DNA of 64,000 bases from contig NC_085098.1 of NCBI RefSeq assembly GCF_963422355.1, forward strand, positions 2,537,132 through 2,601,131, read 5' to 3'. Below are positions 1-12,505 of the stretch, one piece after another. The position numbers and the translations under genes are program-made. Numbering within the stretch: the stretch's first letter is position 1; each line of letters starts with the position of its first letter. The notes under the pieces were generated by a model, which saw only the letters and a list, made by a program, of their open reading frames with translations, ran no database searches and was not told where the DNA came from. The DNA comes from Corticium candelabrum (taxonomy: Eukaryota > Porifera > Homoscleromorpha > Homosclerophorida > Plakinidae).

Positions 1-585
1 AAACCAGGAGGATCACCACCTGGGCCAGACATTGATCGATCACTGAAACCAGGTAGTCGGCCAGTGCGACCTCTATCAGCTGACGGTTTGAGAGAATACG
101 GTGTTTCAGGTACTCGAGAAAGACAAAGAAAAATTCAATATGCACAAATAGACCTTGTTCAGAGTCCTACTTTGGCAACGGGGCCACAACAGGGAAAAAC
201 ACAGTACTGCCAGATTGACTTAATGGCAACTATGAGACATCGTCATGCATCTGATGATGGCGGTCAACGATTTCAGTACCAACATGAATCACATCTTGAT
301 GAGTTTGTTGATGATGAACGAGGACATCATACAGACCCATACATCGACATGCATGACATGATTCCTCCTGATGTAGGTGGTGTTGAGGAGTACATACCTA
401 TGAAAAATGGTGTTCATGGTGATTACTATACATATATGCGAAACCAGGATTTGGATCCAAATGAGCTATATCTTGCTGTCGGAAATGATGGCAGTTATTT
501 TCCAGAGGACCCTTATGGAGTGATGGTGCCAACTGGACAAAATGGGATGCCATCAAATGTAGGTTATTATTATTCAATCAACTGA
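1..585 (+). CDS. C-terminal exon of a tyrosine-motif docking/adaptor protein (IRS/GAB-like tail), partial at 5' end
   Basis: The frame is open from base 1 to the TGA at 583-585, so the 5' part of the gene lies outside the window. The tail carries four YxxM motifs (YIDM, YIPM, YTYM, YGVM), the known docking motif for the SH2 domains of PI3-kinase p85. Near bases 139 and 205 there are two similar motifs, QYAQIDL and QYCQIDL, of the Y-x-x-I/L type that recruits SHP-2-like phosphatases. The rest is rich in Asp, Gly and Pro and looks disordered. This combination resembles the C-terminal tails of IRS, GAB/DOS or FRS docking proteins that act under receptor tyrosine kinases. A receptor cytoplasmic tail is also possible, since no PH, PTB or membrane segment is visible here. 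The reading frame is secure; the family is an inference. Confidence 0.6.
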   Translation, partial: KPGGSPPGPDIDRSLKPGSRPVRPLSADGLREYGVSGTRERQRKIQYAQIDLVQSPTLATGPQQGKTQYCQIDLMATMRHRHASDDGGQRFQYQHESHLDEFVDDERGHHTDPYIDMHDMIPPDVGGVEEYIPMKNGVHGDYYTYMRNQDLDPNELYLAVGNDGSYFPEDPYGVMVPTGQNGMPSNVGYYYSIN

Positions 586-2964
586 TGATTAGTAGTAATG
601 AATCTTTTGCTATATATACAGCACATCAATCCACAGTCAATTCGAACATACTACGAAGTTTAGCTGTTTCTCTTCAGTGCGAAAGTGATGAAGCGAAAGT
701 ATGACTTTCTACCAGTGTACAGACGTTTTCTATCAGGATGTAGCAGTTAGTGTTTGGAGATGTCGATTAATTAAATTGTCACGTGTTGTTATGTGAGGGT
801 AACTTACTGCCAGGATTGTTGCAGATGTTTTCTGCATTTTTAGTCAGTAGACTGTTATATTGTACAGTATCAGCAGTGACATTGGCAACTTAAGAAATTG
901 GCTATTTACAAGTTTTATTGTTAGCCATGCTGAATGTTGGTGACCCACATGGACCTGAGGGTCTCATGTAAACTTGTGAGAGTGCATTTGTTGTTGAATC
1001 TAGGTTGTGTACAAATCTGGTAGTATGTAATCTTGATCTTCATCATGTAACAAATTGTGAATGGTATAGTTGAAGGCAGACGCCAGTACAGAAGATAAAC
1101 TACCATATATTTTTATATCTTCAATTGGTAGTAACCAGGTATTGTAGTACGCTGTAGTGTGATGATGGACGGTACAGCAAAGAGAAACATCCTTTTACTG
1201 CTTACATTCAGTAGTTGTGTATTCTGCGACTAGATGATGTTTGTCTCATTGCAGCTGCTAGAGCACCTCAAAAGTTGTTACGCAAGAGCTTCATACGTAT
1301 ACGCATGCACCTCTAGTCTGGAAACTATTTACTTGCAATTGACTACTCTAGGTGGTACGTACATATGGTTCTAGGCTTGAAGGATGGCAGGGTTTTTAGG
1401 TCACCTACACGCTGCCACTCTACACGTACATGTACTGTACGTCGAATATGTGTGGGCGTGTGGGATTAGTGTACGGGCTTTTCTTATCCGGGAATACGCA
1501 TCTGATTACCCGCTGTGGGCTCGATGATGAGTGGGGAAGGAAATGTTTCTACAGGAGACACGGTCGAGCATGGAATGAGATCGTATGTAGATTGGCCAAT
1601 TCTGTTGCTTGTGTTAAAATACGTCACTCGTTCAGATCACCGTCTCATGTTTCCTTGGATGCTGAGAAGAACACCTCTTCAGTGGAATTGTCTCGACAAC
1701 CGGACGCACACGTTGTAGGGAACGCAGGTGGGCGGTTTGAAGGTTATTTGCGTGACAGTTCTTGGTGGTTTGCACAATAATACCGAAAACCAATCAAAGG
1801 CAGGAAGTTGAATGTGAAGGGTGTGGTGACTGTGAAGTTACCAATCACGATAGCGACCATAGCGTAATACGTGATGTGAACACACATTCGTGAGCTCTTC
1901 CTCCTTTCTTGAAATGGGTGTAAGTGTAGTACTGAAGATGACCTTCCAGACATGTTCACACAATGGAGACCTGATTGTTGTGTCTCTTTGAGAGTTTGAG
2001 GCTTAATTATTAATTAACGAAGTAGCTCATGAGACAGACATTATCAGCAGACCTTTGCTTGCATAAAAATGTCAAACATAAACATTCATATTCTTGTACA
2101 GATATAAGTCGGCTCTAATAGATGTATTTCAGTGGGGCACAACAGAGTGTAGGTGGTGGCATTGCCAATATAGAAAACCGGTTGAATGTTTGAACTACTG
2201 TAGGTTGAAACACCTGCCTTTGTTGCAGCATTGAATAATGAATGATTCGCTATCTTTCAATAGTGATGACTACTGATTGGTTTACTAGTAGACTTCTGGT
2301 TTTGAATGTCTAACAATGCTTTTGATTATGCGCTTGCTCGCTAACATTGCTAGCTCGTGTGGATTGCTTTACCCTCGCTTTAGATTCTGCACAAAGATGA
2401 GAACATGCATGGCATTTCCAAGAACTGAAATGATGGTGTCAGGCGAATCTGATGATGGCGAATCTGATGATGGAGAAGCTGAAGAAGATCTAGCTGAGCC
2501 AGTTGTTTTGCTGTATGTGAGACAATGCATTTTGCCGGATGTTCGACTCGGCAGTCAGTCAGCTCTTGAGAGTCCTTTACAAAATACACTCTAATTTTGT
2601 ATTGTATTTTGTTCACTACACAGTATGGTTTCATTTGGCTTCATATTTTGATTTGTACACGACTTATTTCTGTATCATGATCGATGTGGTAGGAGAATGT
2701 GAGATACAGTTGCAGCATAGATGTGACAGTGAGATGTGAAGGCAGCTTGCAGGAAGCGGCTCCGAGTGCAAGTCTGCAGGTGTACACTGTCATGAGGCTG
2801 CATTTTTGCAGCGTGTTCTAATCGAAAACGCGTCAAACAGATCCAGAAATGCTTGTCGCTAGGATATGGAAGCGACTATATAGCTGATTAATTATTCAGA
2901 AAGCACTTTTGATTGAGGCTTTACGCATTTGGGAGAAACTTGAATTAGGTATGCCAAATCCAAG
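586..2964. other. Intergenic stretch, no supported gene
   Basis: This is AT-rich sequence after the stop of the upstream gene, presumably 3' UTR and then spacer. Short open frames exist (for example 1430-1780 and 2316-2594), but none has splice partners, motifs or family resemblance that I can see. A short in-frame direct repeat coding GESDD occurs near 2445-2475 and is not enough to call a gene. Confidence 0.5.
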
Positions 2965-5900
2965 ATGAGTGCTTCCACACTAGCGTCTGAGGGCAACCGT
3001 GACCATGTCTCTTTAATTTATACAGACAAAACATCACAAAATGAGGCATCTTGGAACTTTACTGTTTCCACAAGTAAAGATGATAGATTTGAAGGCACTA
3101 ATAGAGTTGGTGTTTTGAGCATGTATACCGTTGGCAAAACATTGAATTGGTGAATCATCTGGATGCATGAAGTGGTGGAGATTCTTGATATTTAATTAAG
3201 GTAGGTTTGGATACTTGTGTAGCAATGGCATCAAGATAATGATAATCTGTTTACATGTAGGTAGTTTCATTTCATTGTTTGTCACAATGTGTTGTAAGTT
3301 GCATATGAATTATTATATAGCACATGGACATATCATTCTCATGATATAGTTTGCATTCGTACATCAACAACCATCTCAACTTTATTGTACGTTGGGTAGA
3401 TCTCGGAGAGTCTTTTGGATGTAAATTGTGATTTCTTTCTTTCTTGCTTATGACATTATTCATAACCAGGTACGAAACAGGTTTTATGGTAAAGCAAGTT
3501 TAGTAATTTCACTGGTTGTATCTTGCAAGACTGTAGTGGGTGTTGTTATAAGATCATAATATGAAGGCTTTGATTGAAGCACTTGATTGACTAGAGGTAA
3601 CGTCATCCTTTTGTCTGAAGCATGTCCGCTTATAGTTTCTGTGGGTTACATGGGTCTGGCTAAGAGAACCATTGAACTCGCAGAGCTCGGCATTGCGCAT
3701 TTCGATAATTAATTTATGCTTATTAGTCACACGAATAGGTGATATACGTACTTTTCTGCCATTCTATTCTTCTCCACTGAGCTAGTAATATTGAGGATTT
3801 ATTGGAAATGCAACAATTAAGACATTTATGGTGGTAATGTAAAAGTATTATATGTATTAGTATTATATTAGTATATTAATAGTATTATAAGTAGTAAGTG
3901 AGATAACACTTTGTTGGCATTTGTTTCTGTCAATGTTGCTTATTATATAGCTGGGGACATACATGGTATTAATGATGATTATTTATGTCTTCATTAGTAG
4001 AGCCTGTTGAAATGGCTCTAGCCACATAGAATCCGAAAGTTGTTATTATTGATTACATTCAGTGCTGCTGCATTAGCTATTAATAAAAGAGCTTCATTCA
4101 TAAAATCCTACTCTTTAATCTTCAGTTGTGGTCAACATATACTAATGGAGTTAATCATCAGTTGTACTCAACAGGTGGTGTATCATTCCTAGAGGTGCTG
4201 AAGTTAGTAGAAGGCTGGTCAGACAAGTGCCTGTTAGGACTTTTAAGGTGCATGAGAACTTATATTTAGTCAGGAATGGGGGTTAGTTGAGAAAGAACAA
4301 TATGATACAGTTGACTGGCTGCAGATAATAGATTAGAATGTTTGCAGGATTGCTGTAGATATATACCTATGGTTCACGACTCACCTCTGATGATATGCAC
4401 TGCCAGCCTGATGATTTATCTTTGAGTACCTGTGCTGTTTCCATTGGCTAATCCAACTTAAAGATATTGGGTTAGCTGATGGTTGTTGTCAAGTAAGCTC
4501 AACCAACTGAGTGGGAAGTAGACAAATACAATAATCAATCCAATAGATGTATTTGCCTGTAGTTAGCAACCACACGTTGGGCAGGAAGATATCATCTATT
4601 GAGACAACGCGGCACATTCTTTCAGTCCTGTACACTAATCTCATTAAGTCTCTATTTCTGTTTCTTTGTGTAGCAACATCAAAGAAGCATGGCGACAACA
4701 TTGATGAGCTTGATAATTTACTGGATGAGTCAACACATAATGCTGTTGTAACTTGTGGAGTGGTAGATGCTTTCAAGGGTGTTGAGTGTGTCAGTAACAA
4801 TAAGAAGGGTGAAGCAAACAATTCGGCTAGTACAGATGTGCTACTTGGGCATGAAAAACAGTGGGTTGAGAATGACACATTGGTTTTGGAAGAGTCAACT
4901 GACCTGGCACAAATTGACAAAAACCCATCAGTGGTAAGCAAAATCAAGCAAAACTACTTTAAACAGATTTTGATCAATTGGTTTCAACTAACCTTTAGAA
5001 TCTGCTTTACGTACATAGGTAGACACCTTGTAACCTTGACTGCCTTGTAATAAATAAACTGTATGGCATTCACATTATGGTCACTTTTATATACACTTGT
5101 TGTGGAAGTATTGGTTGTAATATTTAATGTTGTTGATCTCTGTTTAGTCGTATGGCAGTGATGGGCTATTCAGTGTTGCTATTGTGCCGGATTGCTGTGA
5201 TGCATCTTGTTTTGCTGACTGCAGACATAATGCTGTTATCACCAACTCACAAATGATGCCAAGTCCCCAGTCCATGCTTCACTTCACACATGGACCTTCT
5301 GTTACTATCCCAGATGATGAACTGGTGTTATGGCCATGCCGCTGGTTTGGCTGTTCCGACCAATTTCTATCTCTCCAAGACTTAGTAACTCATATTAACA
5401 ACATGCACGTTCAATTGGAGAGTGATCTGTATAACTGCTACTGGGAGGACTGCAGTAGGCAAGGAAAAGGGTTCAATGCCAGATACAAACTGTTGATACA
5501 TTTACGCTCTCACACTGGCGAAAAACCTTACCATTGTACAGAGATCGGTTGTAGGAGGAAATTTTCTCGTCTTGAGAATTTGAAAATCCATTTGCGTACA
5601 CATACAGGGGAAAAGCCCTATGCATGTGGGTATCCTGGCTGCAACAAACGCTACTCGAATTCTAGCGACCGTTTCAAGCATATTCGAACTCACACAGAAG
5701 ACAAACCGTATGGTTGTCGTCACCCTGGTTGTGACAAACGATATACAGATCCAAGCTCACTTCGAAAACACATGAAAACACACCAGACATATGGACGCAG
5801 CTTGTCATGGAATGGCAACACTACAACAAGTAGGGTTGGACCAATTGGTGTGAGAGGTACACGAGTCGAAGGTGGTAAACGAGTGGGAGCCACAAGCTGG

Positions 5901-6023
5901 CTGTTTGATGGCTACGAGAATGACTTGCTAGAAGAAAGTGGGGACAGTGAAAGTGTCAAACTTAGAATTCAGCGTTCAGAGGCTGCATTACGTGAAGCAG
6001 AAGAAGATTTACTGCTGCTGTAG
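2965..6023 (+). CDS. GLIS: GLIS/GLI-type transcription factor with five C2H2 zinc fingers
   Basis: Secure exons are 4674-4933 and 5148-6023 (stop TAG), joined in phase 0 by a 214-bp GT-AG intron. The last exon encodes five consecutive fingers of the GLI/GLIS/ZIC superfamily: CRWFGC, CYWEDC, CTEIGC, CGYPGC and CRHPGC, each with its H-x3/4-H pair. Finger 2 ends [14 protein letters not shown], finger 3 has [14 protein letters not shown] and finger 5 has [12 protein letters not shown]. These are closer to GLIS1/GLIS3 than to GLI or ZIC as I know them. The protein should be nuclear and bind GLI-like DNA sites. The upstream exon is acidic and low in complexity. A possible first exon is 2965-3073: it starts with ATG and ends before gtaaag in phase 1, exactly matching the two bases needed at 4674. 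That 5' exon is tentative. The end of the protein, after the fingers, is short and acidic. Confidence 0.85.
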
Positions 6024-6519
6024 TAGGTAGTTTTGTACAGAACAACTAAACAATGTAGAATCCCTTGTACCATTCAATTTTTGTAATTCTTCATAAACAT
6101 TTGTCACAAAGTAGAGCATGCCTGCAGTGGTATGTAAATGTGTAACATATTTCTGCCATTTTTCGCTGATGCATTCAATTGAAAGACATTTTTGACACTA
6201 GAGCACAATTGTTCCACGAAAGAGGGACTGCATGGCTCTAACACACGTGAAGTCTGGATGCTGCAGGGACAGTAGATCGATAGATGTAGACAATAGTAAG
6301 TCGACTAAAGTTTGTGCAAAGCTGTGCAGGGAATGTTAGTGCACGATGCTTGCGTATTGAGGTAGGGAAATGTCTGCAATCATATAGTGACAGTCTGTAC
6401 ATTTCTACACACATACGTATACGTGAAGCAGGAGGAAAGGGAAGAGAGTCGTAACAGGCATTCTTGCAGTGATTTCTATAAGCTCTGTTTGCTATGTAGC
6501 ATTTATTATGGTGCAATCA
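6024..6519. other. Convergent intergenic spacer between GLIS and AGK
   Basis: Both neighbouring genes end here, GLIS from the left and AGK from the right, so the 496 bp hold the two 3' UTRs. I see no further coding signal. The short open frames on both strands have no support. Confidence 0.55.
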
Positions 6520-7360
6520 TTACTGTACAGCATGAAACATTTGTAGTCTTCCTGGCAGCCACTGAATTGTCACTGGCCTTGACTCATATTCCTCACCATC
6601 AATCCGCATCCAGGGTGACTGTAGAAGAACAAATGATTGTAGTTTTGCATTCTATCTGATCGGTTGTACTGAATGCAGACTTACCAAATGACTATCTGGT
6701 GTAAACTGAACTGTAATGATTTCAGACAAGTCTTGTAATGGCAGCAAATCTATATAAAAAATTTTGCACTTTAATTAATTGAAGTTGCTTTTTTTTATAA
6801 GCGTAGCCTATGTGAGAAGGGTAGTGATGGGAGTGGTAGTGCTTTTTGAAAGAGCCACTTACAGTGGTGCGGAGCTGGGGTGATAAGGGGCAGATGCCCC
6901 CAACTCTGATCACAACCTTTAATTTTGTTAGCAAACAGTACAGCAGTCAAGCAACAAAACCTCCTGTAGTCCATGTACTCCAAGTCCATTCATGGCCAGC
7001 CCCAACGTGCGAGTCACTCCCCGCTGCTAACTTGGTCTCTTTCCCTTTGCTCATAGAGATCCCGCTGCCCAGAAAGTCAAACGCAGAGGTGATGGCTATG
7101 AGAAACTAATGCTTTGTAAAGTAAAGTACCAGGTATATGCCACATACCAATTGTAAGAGGACAAAAGAGAACATTGGCTCACTGCCTGCTTCTACGTGGC
7201 TCTTTTGCATGCCATGCAGATCAATCTGGCTACCTGGTTATACTGCATGGCTATGATTCTTCTGGCCACTCATAGGTCATCAATTTCATGCCTTGAGATT
7301 TACTAACTACTTTCATCTGTACACATGCATGAAAGCATGAACACAGACACGCACATGCAT

Positions 7361-7415
<55 letters not shown>

Positions 7416-10109
7416 ACACTACACCACACAGCATGGCACAATACGAGTGTACTTGCACTGAATGTGAACAACGTGCGAACAAAGTTCCCTCATTACACAC
7501 CTGGATGTCCTTGGTTCAGCCTATAACAATCAACAGGTAAACTTGATCATCCTCAGCCATAAACAACCAATTACCAACCCATTGCTAAGAAGACTCAGTC
7601 TATCTACTGACACCAAACAATGAGACAAGTTAAGACCAGGTGACACTCCTGCCTGCAAAATAGACACCCAATATAACATAAGCACTTGTACAACAAATTT
7701 CTATCTCTACTTTGTTGCACTGGACTGTTACGCTGACGCATTCCAGCAGCTCTTCAGCACAACCGTTTGATGTATCTGCACCTCCACGGTCCTCAGAGTT
7801 CTCACTGGAAATACCAATATCAGAGCTCTGAGCAGAGATAGTCGGCAGCCATGACAACTGATGGCCAAACAACGTTCTTGACCGTATCTCAAGCTCTTTG
7901 TGTTGTGCCGTATTCGTAACAGATTCCAGTACAGAGCGATACTGCAATCTAACAGCGGCCGTAAGAGGCCAGTCACGCTTCACATCAAACTGTATTATTC
8001 ACTGGGTCTTCTTAAAATTTGACATTAACGCTACTTTCAACACAGCTTCAAGACAGGCAGCAAAACGTCTCATCTTCCACGTCCACCAAAATCTCATAAT
8101 AGAAATAGTAAATTAACCAAATAGCCTACACCACAAGTGATTGATTCATATACTTTGGTATCCTTTCATTGATATCAGATAAGATTCCCCACTCTAAACT
8201 ATTCAAAGCAAATACAGGCTTGCTTCCAGCAGGCTACAATAGATTACCACCAGATATCTCTAGTGATGATTAAAGGAAGAAAACCAAGTACCTCAATTTG
8301 CATTACATCCACTACTCTAGTGTGGCCTTTCACTACTGCTAATGTGGCTTTACATGTCTCACTACACAGATACACACAGTACTAATATATATGACACATA
8401 CAGTATTACTTGTAACTGATACTGTGAGCTGCACTTACATCACCTTATTGTTATCATCTAATCCCAGTAGAGCAATGATATCGCTATGACTCCCTCCTAA
8501 AGGAATGTATCCCAATGGAACATTTGATAACTTTTCCTGTCACATTGTTAGACAACCGACTCTCAGGTTCTTTCGTTATTGTTTAATTAACAGCTCTCTG
8601 TACCTTGTCTTTACGTAACATTAGACCACTGACAACCTCCATCATCGTTCCTCTCCCTCCAGCCACCACTATACCATCCACGTCAACTGGGATGTAATCC
8701 ATTAGCATTCGAAGTTGCTGATGACCTGAAGGCTAAAAGAGATTTAGAAACCTGACAAGCATGCATAGATAAAATTTAAACAACAGTCTACTCCTAGTAC
8801 TAACTTCATACTAATTTGTGTATGGTGTTATATTAATATCAACACATCAAAGTAAGACACAAACAACAATTGTATTGGTGTAACATGCTGCTGCAGATTT
8901 GTGGCACAATACTCATGTCATTGTAGTAATAGGATTTCTACAACAGCTGACATTAATTTAGTATGTACTCTGAAATAGCTTATTTGCATGAGAATAAAAT
9001 TATGCAATTTAAATCACTATTTGTGCAAAATTAATTTGTCTAATCATAACAAGTGTACATATACCGATAATTCAATTATAAATATTAGCCTGCAGAGTTT
9101 AATTGAGCAATGTGTCCATGCAGTTCCCGATGACACTCATAGGCTTGCCAGTGTATGCGGAAGCTGGACACAGTGAGGTCACAAGAGTCTGTGAACAAGA
9201 CTATACAACACGCTGTTTACATGTGCATTGTATAAGGCCCCAGACAATTTCTTAATTAAAAACCCAGACCACTACAAGCTGTCAGTAAAATTTTTAATTT
9301 TTAAAAATGTTTCAAAACGTGCTATGGCCATATGGCCGTACAGTGTAGCACAGTAGCCATTCTGCTGGCCCTGGACCTTTATGTTCTCTTGATAAGCTGG
9401 TATTACTAAATGTTGCTTGACCCCATTGACACTCAAGTAAGCCGGCAATATCCGACAATTATATCTAGATGTCTTCTCTCCTCTTTCTATTCAAGCAAGC
9501 AAGACATTGACACTAAACAAACCCTCAAGTCTTCAATTAGTTTTTTACAGACTCTCAAATTAATTTTTTTATTATCTCTTTTTATTTAATTTGCATCTCA
9601 CTTCAACCACAGTAACATCCATTCCTGCCAAATGCAATATGGGCGCTGCATTCTTTTCAAACAGTTTTCTGGCCTTCCTAGGCAACACATGCAAATAACA
9701 GCTCTATAGCTATCAACAACAACACAAATCCCAGTATATTACCCTCCGGAAGCGTGTGGATTGAGAAACACATAAAGAGTGCGAGGTCTACTGGTCGGAG
9801 TCTGTATTATCTCTTCACCATACAGCTAAGATAAATGCACAGTATTAATTAATACAGACGATGAATGGTACTTCTAATCATTGTCTATCTATTTCACTTT
9901 TGATTCTCTGCAAAATTTTCTCCTTTGTAGATTTTCTCTGTGAAAGAAACTTCTGTCTTTCGTCTGTTTTAACCCGTATGTCACCTTTCATATTTCAGAT
10001 ACCTGAACTTGCGTGAAACGTACGACAACCCATAGAGGAATGCAACTGAAGCAGCGACTGATTTTTTCCAATGCTTCCGCAGAGTGTACGGCAGCCCTAC
10101 CCCAGCCAT
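6520..10109 (-). CDS. AGK: Acylglycerol kinase (mitochondrial, TIM22-associated in vertebrates), catalytic motif altered
   Basis: Ten exons are recognisable on the minus strand: 10003-10109, 9898-9937, 9743-9825, 9602-9677, 8604-8732, 8439-8536, 8035-8068, 7711-7989, about 7007-7105 (its donor could lie as far as 6961) and 6520-6618. Diagnostic stretches, compared with human AGK from memory, are TLRKHWKKS at the N terminus, YVFLNPHASGGKARKLFEKN, APILHLAGMDVTVVE, DGIVVAGGRGTMMEVVSGL, VPLGYIPLGG and the terminal IDGEEYESRPVTIQWLPGR. The N terminus has the basic/hydrophobic make-up of the mitochondrial anchor. AGK phosphorylates mono- and diacylglycerol and, in humans, is a kinase-independent subunit of the TIM22 inner-membrane insertase. 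Here the family GGDGT motif reads GGRGT, so lipid kinase activity is doubtful. Exons 7 to 9 are divergent and the exon 9/10 junction is unresolved. Length is about 350-360 residues against 422 in human. Confidence 0.88.
7360..7412. repeat. (CA)n microsatellite in an AGK intron
   Basis: About 26 near-perfect CA units between AGK exons 9 and 8. The His/Thr and Cys/Val open frames across it are artefacts of the repeat. Confidence 0.95.
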
Positions 10110-10317
10110 AGGCTACTTGGTGATATCAAATCAAGAAAGTGGTGACTAGTCTCGCGTAGCCAGACCTTCTCCGTTATCTTCCGGCAGTACACGCAGCCTC
10201 TAGAGTTGGTTTCTGTAAATCTGTTAGCAGTAGTTGTTATTTTTAGACTGGGACAGTATGATTAGGTTAATTTAAAGTTAATTGTGGTGTACATAGATTT
10301 TAAATATTGAAAGTAAA

Positions 10318-10343
10318 TGACACAGACAGAGAGACAGACAGAC

Positions 10344-10380
<37 letters not shown>

Positions 10381-10395
10381 GCCAGAGAGACAGAC

Positions 10396-10450
<55 letters not shown>

Positions 10451-10451
10451 T
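10318..10451. repeat. (CAGA)n tetranucleotide array
   Basis: About 33 CAGA units with scattered GAGA and CAGC interruptions, about 200 bp upstream of the AGK start codon. Confidence 0.95.
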
Positions 10452-10620
10452 TATTTTATTGTACAGATCCTCTACTTGTACACATCCTAAACTTCTATGA
10501 TGAACCAGTCCTTCACAGCGAAATACTTTAAAACATTAGTGGACTTGGATCTGTACATTAAAGTTAAAAAGCTTGTTCATGTCATTCTTTGTTTAATTCT
10601 GAAACTCTAGCTCTTGATAA

Positions 10621-10671
<51 letters not shown>

Positions 10672-10696
10672 CAAACAGACAGACAGACAGATAGAC

Positions 10697-10739
<43 letters not shown>
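10621..10739. repeat. (CAGA)n tetranucleotide array
   Basis: Second array in the same register, interrupted twice by CACAAACAGA and once by TAGA. Confidence 0.95.
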
Positions 10740-10741
<2 letters not shown>

Positions 10742-10930
10742 GATTGACAGAATAGTTTGTAGTAATGCATGAGTCGATTGACTCTGTAGATGATAGCTAT
10801 ATACTAAGATTTCAAGATAGACGACCATAGTGGTCGTAGAAGAAAAACTCTACCGAACAGCCATCTGATGTTTGTGTTATATGTAGCCTATTCTGTATTA
10901 GCGTTGATGTTTTCAATAAATCTTCTTTGA

Positions 10931-10969
10931 CAGACAAACAGACAGACAGATCGACAGACAGACAGACAG
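10931..10969. repeat. Short (CAGA)n array
   Basis: Third, shorter array with one CGA interruption, in the same orientation as the two before it. Confidence 0.85.
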
Positions 10970-11095
10970 AGCCAATGCTTTCATTGCCTCTTTGTCTCAC
11001 TCGGTGGTGGAGTTACCGAGACACTTTCCTCATTTGAACAACGTTTGCCAGACTCTGATCAGACTCATTGCTCAAGAGATCTAGAGCAATGAGTA

Positions 11096-11760
11096 TTGCT
11101 CTGGCTCTCTTGGCGATGCTCTTACAAGGGCACTCCTGTCAAAAGCTTCTCAGATTTCCTATCTGGTAGAAACAAAATTCAACAGTATCTCAACCGCAGA
11201 CAAGCAGCTCTCGAGCTAGACACTATGATAGAAGAGGCCTCTACTGGTCGTGACTCAGCTAGACTTCGATCTTTGAAGGGAAAGGGAGCCAGTGCTTGGA
11301 TCAGCTCTGAGTCTCGCGTGAATACCCTGCTTGGCGAGCTCCTTGAGGTTTGCTCTTCCCATTTTCCCTGATTGGACGGAGAATTACAATTACGGATGGG
11401 ACATCATCCATGATAGTGGATACCATCTAATAACCTGCAAGCTGGCTGGAGGCCCTGTTTGGTCTCATGAATCAATTGCGTCTTTAATTTATGGTCAGAT
11501 TGTCTGAGAAGTCTACACATACACCACTGTCTATGTAGAGAGCCACGCCATCGCTATACAAACACCGAGGATAGGCCAGATTGTTGTTTTTGACACAGTC
11601 GAGATCTACCATGAGGGCAAACCAAATGCTCCAGAATTCCTGGACTGTTGGAGGAAGGTATTTGCCGTCCAACTCCAAAAATGCAATAGCAAGACCCTTA
11701 CAAAGTTCTCATCTCTCCTCAAAGAATACAACTGCAGGAAGACTTCAGCTCTCAGTGGAC
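11096..11760 (+). pseudogene. LINE-like retrotransposon relic, C-terminal part of the polyprotein
   Basis: An open frame at 11096-11371 contains ARLRSLKGKGASAWI, and a second frame from about 11370 contains YHLITCKLAGGPVWSHES, then further on a stretch like RIGQIVVFDTVEIYHEGKPNAPE. These three blocks, in this order, recall the region after the reverse transcriptase in invertebrate non-LTR elements (GAWLxAxP, then a Cys/His-rich stretch, then KxxGGPVWSHxS). The copy is interrupted by at least one frame change near 11370 and a TGA near 11507, and no reverse transcriptase core is visible, so it is a dead fragment. The assignment rests on remembered family patterns only. Confidence 0.4.
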
Positions 11761-12505
11761 AGTCATAAACACTTAAGAGACTGGGACCATACGTCCCTTT
11801 CGTCTAGTAATAATGTGTATATGTATTTAGTTAGTGCATAGATAGTGTGCATTGTAGTCTTAACCAGTTTTCATGTATGTACTAGATGTAATGGACACGT
11901 AGACTAGCTATTGCTTTGGTGCTGTAGTTCATTTATGAAAAATATGTATTGACAGACACAGACAGACAGACAGACAGACAATTATTTGAACCAGCCGGCC
12001 AAGAGATTGAGAGATGTCGAAAGTGGATCAAGTGAAGCACAGTTGAGGACAATGGAGAACGAGACTATCAATATGCCTTCAGAAGTCCAATTCCAATGTA
12101 ATAATGTAAAACCTTAGAAGAATTACAGAGGAAAATGAAGAATTGGACGACACTGAAAGAGACATTCAGAACATCATTCATTAGAGTTTTAGTAGTATTC
12201 GATCTGTATGTCTCAGTAGATGGACATTTAACTTACGCAGTTTTACCTAGTGTTCATGTAAAGCGGCACAGCTGGTGAGACTTCCTAGTGGTTACGGAGA
12301 GACTGATTAGAGTCTTACTGTAAAACACACTCTGCACTCTGGCCTGAGCCTCACACACAAACCAATTTAGCAACTTACTTTGTTTGACAGACTTTAGCAT
12401 GTCCTGCAAGAAAACCTAACAAATCTAGTTTTGTCACGTATCACTAACAAAGCAGCACGTAATTTTACTAGTGGTCCCTAGGTCTACGTATGACACGTGT
12501 ACTTT
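11761..12505. other. Intergenic spacer with a short (CAGA)n array
   Basis: A fourth CAGA array lies at about 11952-11980. The rest is AT-rich with no gene that I can support. It precedes the stop codon of the minus-strand mucin-like gene. Confidence 0.5.

Noticed and set aside
1430-1780. 116-codon open frame on the plus strand
   Set aside because: No motif, no splice partner, and an overlapping frame of equal quality; probably chance.
10307-11000. Open frames of Asp/Arg/Gln-Thr or Cys-Leu-Ser-Val repeats, and the idea of a CRISPR-like array
   Set aside because: They are translations of (CAGA)n tetranucleotide arrays. There are no spacers between repeat units, so this is not CRISPR.
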